Source: Burkholderia anthina
Lineage (GTDB): Bacteria; Pseudomonadota; Gammaproteobacteria; Burkholderiales; Burkholderiaceae
NCBI RefSeq assembly: GCF_001547525.1
Contig: NZ_CM003768.1
Location: 1-64,000 of the forward strand
Direction: 5' to 3'
Length of the DNA: 64,000 nucleotides
Part shown: positions 59,529-64,000 of the stretch, piece after piece
How positions within the stretch are numbered: the first letter of the stretch is position 1
Layout of the letters: each line of letters begins with the position of its first letter
Position numbers and translations under genes: made by a program
The notes under the pieces: generated by a model
The model's database searches: none
The model's input: the letters and a program-made list of their open reading frames with translations, nothing else
What the model was told of the DNA's origin: nothing

Positions 59529-60863
59529 ATGAAGAAGAAGCCTGCGGGGACACTGGTTCGTTCGATCGCGCTCGGCGGCGCGCTGCTGTTCGGCGCGCAG
59601 CACGTCGCGCTCGCCGCGACGGAAATCCAGTTCTGGCATGCGATGGAGGCCGCGCTCGGCGAGCGGGTCAACGCGATCGCCGACCAGTTCAACGCGTCGC
59701 AAAGCGATTACAAGATCGTGCCGGTCTTCAAAGGCACTTACGACCAGGCGCTCGCGGCCGGCATCGCGGCCTATCGCAGCGGCAACGCGCCGGCGATCCT
59801 CCAGGTCTACGAAGTCGGTACGGCGACGATGATGCAGGCGAAGAAGGCGGTCGTGCCGGTCTACGACGTGTTCAAGCAGGCCGGCGTGACGCTCGACGAA
59901 AAGGCGTTCGTGCCGACCATCGCGAGCTACTACAGCGACGCGAAGACGGGCCACCTCGTCTCGATGCCGTTCAACAGCTCGACGCCGGTGCTGTACTACA
60001 ACAAGGACGCGTTCAAGAAGGCCGGCCTCGATCCGAACCAGCCGCCGAAGACGTGGGCCGACGTGAAGGCCGATGCCGAGAAACTGCGCAAGTCGGGCAT
60101 GGCGTGCGGCTTCACGACCGGGTGGCAGGGCTGGATCCAGCTCGAAAACTACAGCGCGTGGCACGGGCTGCCGTTCGCGAGCCGCAACAACGGCTTCGAC
60201 GGCACCGATGCCGTGCTCGAGTTCAACAAGCCGCAGCAGGTCGCGCATCTTTCGTTCCTCCAGCAAATGGCGAAGGACGGCACGTTCACGTACGCGGGCC
60301 GCAAGGACGAAGCGTCGGCGAAGTTCTACAGCGGCGACTGCGGGATCCTGACGACGTCGTCGGGCGCGCTCGCGAACGTGCAGAAGTTCGCGAAGTTCAG
60401 CTACGGCACGGGGATGATGCCGTACGACGCGAACGTGAAGGGCACGCCGCAGAACGCGATCATCGGCGGCGCGAGCCTGTGGGTGCTGGCCGGCAAGGAT
60501 CCGGCGACCTACAAGGGCGTGGCCAAATTCCTCGCGTACCTGGCTTCGCCGCGCGTCGCCGCGAAGTGGCACCAGGACACGGGCTACCTGCCGGTCACGA
60601 CCGCCGCATACGACCTGACGCGCCAGCAGGGCTTCTACGCGAAGAACCCGAGCGCCGAAACCGCGATCAAGCAGATGCTGAACAAGCCGCCGCTGCCGTA
60701 CACGAAGGGGCTGCGGCTGGGCAACATGCCGCAGATCCGCACGATCGTCGACGAGGAGTTCGAACAGGTCTGGGCGCAGAAGAAGACGCCGAAGGACGCG
60801 CTCGATTCGGCCGCGTCGCGCGGCGACGAACTGCTGCGCCGCTTCGAGAAGTCGGGCGGCTGA
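59529..60863 (+). CDS. ugpB: Glycerol-3-phosphate ABC transporter, substrate-binding protein
   Basis: A 444-residue periplasmic binding protein for sn-glycerol-3-phosphate and glycerophosphodiesters. A signal peptide ends at ALAATE (about residue 30). The family motifs [15 protein letters not shown] at the start and [23 protein letters not shown] are clear. It is the first gene of a complete ugp operon. The AGGAGAGG sequence before ATG 59529 is a good ribosome-binding site. Confidence 0.96.
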   Translation: MKKKPAGTLVRSIALGGALLFGAQHVALAATEIQFWHAMEAALGERVNAIADQFNASQSDYKIVPVFKGTYDQALAAGIAAYRSGNAPAILQVYEVGTATMMQAKKAVVPVYDVFKQAGVTLDEKAFVPTIASYYSDAKTGHLVSMPFNSSTPVLYYNKDAFKKAGLDPNQPPKTWADVKADAEKLRKSGMACGFTTGWQGWIQLENYSAWHGLPFASRNNGFDGTDAVLEFNKPQQVAHLSFLQQMAKDGTFTYAGRKDEASAKFYSGDCGILTTSSGALANVQKFAKFSYGTGMMPYDANVKGTPQNAIIGGASLWVLAGKDPATYKGVAKFLAYLASPRVAAKWHQDTGYLPVTTAAYDLTRQQGFYAKNPSAETAIKQMLNKPPLPYTKGLRLGNMPQIRTIVDEEFEQVWAQKKTPKDALDSAASRGDELLRRFEKSGG

Positions 60864-60960
60864 GCACGCATCGCGTCGTGCCGCCGGCGGCGCCGCGCAT
60901 GAGCGCGTGCCGTCCGGCGGCGCGGTTTTCCCTTCCGTTTCGCCTGACCGGACACCCGCG

Positions 60961-61845
60961 ATGCAATCCCGTTCCCGTTTCGGTACGAGCCCGGTGCCGT
61001 ACCTGCTGATCGCGCCGCAGCTCGCGATCACCGCCGTATTTTTCCTGTGGCCCGCCGGCGTCGCGCTGTGGCAATCCACGCAGATGCAGGACGCGTTCGG
61101 CACGTCGAGCGAATTCGTCGGCCTCGCGAACTTCACGCACCTGTTCGCCGATCCGCTGTATCTCGATTCGTTCCGCACGACGCTCGTGTTCAGTTCGCTC
61201 GTCACGGTGAGCGGCCTCGTCGTGTCGCTGCTGCTGGCCGCCTGTGCCGACCGCGTGATCCGCGGCGCGCGCGCGTACCGCACGCTGCTGATCTGGCCGT
61301 ACGCGGTCGCGCCGACGATCGCGGCCGTGCTGTGGGCGTTCCTGTTCAACCCGAGCATCGGCCTGATCACCTATGTGCTCGCGAAGGGCGGCATCGTCTG
61401 GAACCACGCGCTGAACGGAGAGCAGGCGATGTTCCTCGTCGTGCTGGCGTCGGTGTGGAAGCAGGTGAGCTACAACTTCCTGTTCTTCTACGCGGGGCTG
61501 CAGGCGATCCCGCGCTCGCTGATCGAGGCGGCGGCGATCGACGGCGCGGGGCCGGTGCGGCGCTTCTTCAACATCGTGCTGCCGCTGCTGTCGCCGACGA
61601 GCTTCTTCCTGCTGGTCGTGAACCTCGTCTACGCGTTCTTCGACACGTTCCCTGTGATCGACGCGGCCACCGGCGGCGGCCCGGCGCAGAGCACCAAGAC
61701 GCTGATCTACAAGATCTTCGCGGAGGGCTTCCAGGGGCTCGACATCGGCAGCTCGGGCGCGCAGTCGGTCGTGCTGATGATCATCGTCGTCGCGCTCACG
61801 GTGATCCAGTTCCGCTTCGTCGAACGCAGGGTGCAATACGCATGA
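60961..61845 (+). CDS. ugpA: Glycerol-3-phosphate ABC transporter permease UgpA
   Basis: A 294-residue inner-membrane permease with about six membrane segments. The EAA loop that docks on the ATPase reads [20 protein letters not shown] (near 194-213). It begins [24 protein letters not shown] 60961 is chosen over one 54 bp upstream, which would add residues unlike the family. The ugpE start overlaps its stop. Confidence 0.95.
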   Translation: MQSRSRFGTSPVPYLLIAPQLAITAVFFLWPAGVALWQSTQMQDAFGTSSEFVGLANFTHLFADPLYLDSFRTTLVFSSLVTVSGLVVSLLLAACADRVIRGARAYRTLLIWPYAVAPTIAAVLWAFLFNPSIGLITYVLAKGGIVWNHALNGEQAMFLVVLASVWKQVSYNFLFFYAGLQAIPRSLIEAAAIDGAGPVRRFFNIVLPLLSPTSFFLLVVNLVYAFFDTFPVIDAATGGGPAQSTKTLIYKIFAEGFQGLDIGSSGAQSVVLMIIVVALTVIQFRFVERRVQYA

Positions 61846-62687
61846 TCGAAAATCGCAAGGGCTTCGACCTGTTCTGCCACGCGGTGCTGATCGCCGGCGT
61901 CGTGCTGATCGTGTTCCCTGTCTACGTCGCGTTCTGCGCGGCGACGATGAACGCGCAGGAAGTGTTCACGGTGCCGCTGTCGCTCGTGCCGAGCACGCAC
62001 CTGTTCGAGAACGTCGCGTACATCTGGGGGCACGGCAGCGGCGGCACGACGGCGCCGTTCGGCCGCCTGCTCGTGAACAGCTTCGCGATGGCGCTCGGGA
62101 TCGCGGTCGGCAAGATCGCGGTGTCGATCCTGTCCGCGTACGCGATCGTCTATTTCCGCTTTCCGTTTCGCAACACGGCGTTCTGGCTGATCTTCGTCAC
62201 GCTGATGCTGCCGGTGGAAGTGCGGATCTTCCCGACCGTGCAGGTCGTGTCGACGCTGCACCTGACGAACACCTACGCGGGGCTCACGCTGCCGCTGATC
62301 GCGTCGGCGACCGCGACGTTCCTGTTCCGCCAGTTCTTCATGACGCTGCCCGACGAGCTGATGGATGCCGCGCGCATCGACGGCGCGGGGCCGCTGCGCT
62401 TTTTCTGGGACGTCGTGCTGCCGCTGTCGAAGACGAGTATCGCGGCGCTGTTCGTGATCACGTTCATCTACGGCTGGAACCAGTATCTGTGGCCGATCCT
62501 GATCACGACGGAAGCGTCGCTGTCGACGGCGGTGGTGGGCATCAAGACGATGATCGCAAGCGGCGACGCCGCGACCGAATGGCAATACGTGATGGCGGCG
62601 ACGCTGCTGGCGATGGTTCCGCCGCTCGTCGTCGTGCTGGCGATGCAGCGCTGGTTCGTGCGCGGCCTCGTCGATTCCGAGAAATGA
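61842..62687 (+). CDS. ugpE: Glycerol-3-phosphate ABC transporter permease UgpE
   Basis: A 281-residue permease, partner of UgpA, with about six membrane segments. Its EAA-type loop reads [20 protein letters not shown] (near 180-200). ATG 61842 overlaps the ugpA stop as ATGA, so the two subunits are made together. ugpC follows after 32 bp. Confidence 0.95.
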   Translation: MIENRKGFDLFCHAVLIAGVVLIVFPVYVAFCAATMNAQEVFTVPLSLVPSTHLFENVAYIWGHGSGGTTAPFGRLLVNSFAMALGIAVGKIAVSILSAYAIVYFRFPFRNTAFWLIFVTLMLPVEVRIFPTVQVVSTLHLTNTYAGLTLPLIASATATFLFRQFFMTLPDELMDAARIDGAGPLRFFWDVVLPLSKTSIAALFVITFIYGWNQYLWPILITTEASLSTAVVGIKTMIASGDAATEWQYVMAATLLAMVPPLVVVLAMQRWFVRGLVDSEK

Positions 62688-62719
62688 ACGACCGACGGTA
62701 ACCGGGAGAAGGACCAGGT

Positions 62720-63805
62720 ATGGCTGCGCTGAGCTTGAAGGGCGTCAGGAAATCCTACGACGGCAAGCAGCACGTGCTGCACGGCATCGACGTGGAGATC
62801 GCCGACGGCGAATTCATCGTGCTGGTCGGCCCGTCGGGCTGCGGCAAGTCGACGTTGCTGCGGATGATCGCGGGGCTCGAGAGCGTGACGGACGGCCAGA
62901 TCGCGATCGGCGACCGGGTCGTCAACGCGCTGGAGCCGAAGGACCGCGACATCGCGATGGTGTTCCAGAACTATGCGCTGTACCCGCACATGACGGTCGC
63001 GCAGAACATGGGCTACGGGCTGAAGATTCGCGGGATCGAGCGCGCGACGATCGATTCGCGGGTGGCCGCGGCCGCGAAGATCCTCGAGCTCGAGCCGCTG
63101 CTCGCGCGGCGGCCGCGCGAACTGTCGGGCGGCCAGCGGCAGCGCGTCGCGATGGGGCGCGCGATCGTGCGCGAGCCGTCGGTGTTCCTGTTCGACGAGC
63201 CGTTGTCGAACCTCGACGCGAAGCTGCGCGTGCAGATGCGGCTCGAGATCCAGCGGCTGCACGCGCGGCTCGCGACGACGAGCGTGTACGTGACGCACGA
63301 CCAGATCGAGGCGATGACGCTCGCGCAGCGCGTGATCGTGATGAACCGCGGCTACGCGGAGCAGATCGGCGCGCCGGTCGACGTGTACGAGAAGCCGGCG
63401 ACGGTGTTCGTCGCGGGGTTCATCGGCTCGCCCGCGATGAACCTGCTGCATGGCCGGCTGTCGGAAGACGGCGCGACCTTCACCGTCGCGGGCGGCGGTC
63501 CGGCTTTGCCGGTCGCCGGCGCGCCCGGCATCGGCAGCGAGATCGCCACCGGGCGCGACTGGGTGCTCGGCGTGCGTCCCGAGCACATGACGCCGCAGCC
63601 GGGCGCGGCGCACGCGACGCTGCCGGTCGATTCGTGCGAACTGCTCGGCGCGGACAATCTCGCACACGGCCGCTGGGGCGATCACGACGTCGCGGTGCGC
63701 CTGCCGCACGCGGACCGCCCCGCGCGCGGCACGGCGCTGGCGGCCGCGCTGCCCGCGCACCGGCTGCATTTCTTCGATCCCGAGACCGGCAGGCGCGCCG
63801 GCTGA
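62720..63805 (+). CDS. ugpC: Glycerol-3-phosphate ABC transporter ATP-binding protein UgpC
   Basis: A 361-residue ATPase. Walker A is GPSGCGKST at 37-45, the ABC signature LSGGQ at 135-139, Walker [12 protein letters not shown] near 154-164, and the switch His follows in VTHDQ. The C-terminal part has the MalK-like regulatory OB fold (GVRPEHM). It is close to MalK-type ATPases; the ugp assignment follows from its neighbours. Confidence 0.96.
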   Translation: MAALSLKGVRKSYDGKQHVLHGIDVEIADGEFIVLVGPSGCGKSTLLRMIAGLESVTDGQIAIGDRVVNALEPKDRDIAMVFQNYALYPHMTVAQNMGYGLKIRGIERATIDSRVAAAAKILELEPLLARRPRELSGGQRQRVAMGRAIVREPSVFLFDEPLSNLDAKLRVQMRLEIQRLHARLATTSVYVTHDQIEAMTLAQRVIVMNRGYAEQIGAPVDVYEKPATVFVAGFIGSPAMNLLHGRLSEDGATFTVAGGGPALPVAGAPGIGSEIATGRDWVLGVRPEHMTPQPGAAHATLPVDSCELLGADNLAHGRWGDHDVAVRLPHADRPARGTALAAALPAHRLHFFDPETGRRAG

Positions 63806-63829
63806 AACCGTTCGATCGACGGGAGACCG

Positions 63830-64000
63830 ATGATGACGATCCGTACCGACTGGCCCTATCCGCGCGTCGTCGCCCATCGCGGCGGCGGCACGCTCGCGCC
63901 GGAGAACACGCTGGCCGCGCTCGACGAGGGCGCGCGGCGCGGTCACCGGATGGTCGAGTTCGACGCGAAGCTGTCGGCCGACGACGTGACCTTCCTGCTG
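63830..64000 (+). CDS. ugpQ: Glycerophosphodiester phosphodiesterase, 5' part
   Basis: The first 57 codons of a gene cut by the window edge. It contains the family's catalytic start [18 protein letters not shown], with the general acid-base His-Arg, and [11 protein letters not shown] with metal-binding Glu and Asp. It would release glycerol-3-phosphate from glycerophosphodiesters brought in by UgpBAEC. Two ATGs at 63830 and 63833 are possible. Confidence 0.92.
   Translation, partial: MMTIRTDWPYPRVVAHRGGGTLAPENTLAALDEGARRGHRMVEFDAKLSADDVTFLL

Overview
The window is a chromosomal segment of a high-GC betaproteobacterium, almost certainly a Burkholderia, probably of the B. cepacia complex. The basis is the sequence of the ribosomal and RNA-polymerase proteins, the gene order rrn - tRNA-Tyr/Gly/Thr - tuf - tRNA-Trp - secE - nusG - rplKAJL - rpoBC - recQ - rpsLG - fusA - tuf - S10/spc/alpha operons, and relics of an IS407-like element. 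I cannot fix the species from sequence alone.

Layout. (1) 1-886: the 3' end of an rRNA operon (23S, spacer, 5S, terminator). (2) 930-2121: the only clearly accessory stretch, with a six-copy 8-bp tandem repeat and two decayed IS3-family transposase remnants facing each other. (3) 2330-5242: tandem promoters, four tRNA genes, the first tuf copy, secE and nusG. (4) 5384-16589: rplK, rplA, rplJ, rplL, rpoB, rpoC, with a leader before rplJ, an attenuator-like hairpin before rpoB and a strong terminator after rpoC; recQ follows. (5) 18690-23442: the str operon rpsL, rpsG, fusA and the second tuf, ended by a terminator. (6) 23630-38326: the S10, spc and alpha operons as one run of 29 genes from rpsJ to rplQ, including secY, infA, rpmJ and rpoA. 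(7) 38474-49763: cutA-dsbD, hemB and engB on the minus strand, a diheme cytochrome c4, the System II cytochrome c biogenesis pair resB-ccsB, msrP-msrQ, a small lipoprotein (lptM) and cyaY. (8) 49845-56520: mrcA on the minus strand, diverging from a pilus-assembly operon pilM-pilN-pilO(P)-pilQ. (9) 56561-59440: aroK, aroB and dgt. (10) 59529 to the end: the ugp operon for glycerol-3-phosphate and phosphodiester uptake (ugpB, A, E, C and the start of ugpQ), preceded by a possible Pho box.

Functionally, the first 38 kb makes the translation and transcription machinery: ribosomal proteins, RNA polymerase alpha, beta and beta', elongation factors, NusG, IF-1, and the SecE/SecY translocon core. The middle section is mostly envelope redox work: DsbD supplies electrons to the periplasm, ResB-CcsB attaches haem to apocytochromes such as the neighbouring cytochrome c4, HemB makes haem precursor, and MsrPQ repairs oxidised periplasmic methionine. 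The last part covers peptidoglycan synthesis, type IV pilus assembly, shikimate synthesis and phosphate scavenging.

No new defence system, prophage, CRISPR array or gene cluster of unknown function is visible; nearly every gene is a conserved housekeeping gene. The observations most worth a second look are a candidate small RNA with an anti-Shine-Dalgarno loop between hemB and engB, a PilO protein that carries a PilP-like C-terminal domain, promoters whose -10 elements sit inside inverted repeats, a possible Pho box before ugpB, and the sharply bounded identity tract of the two tuf genes.
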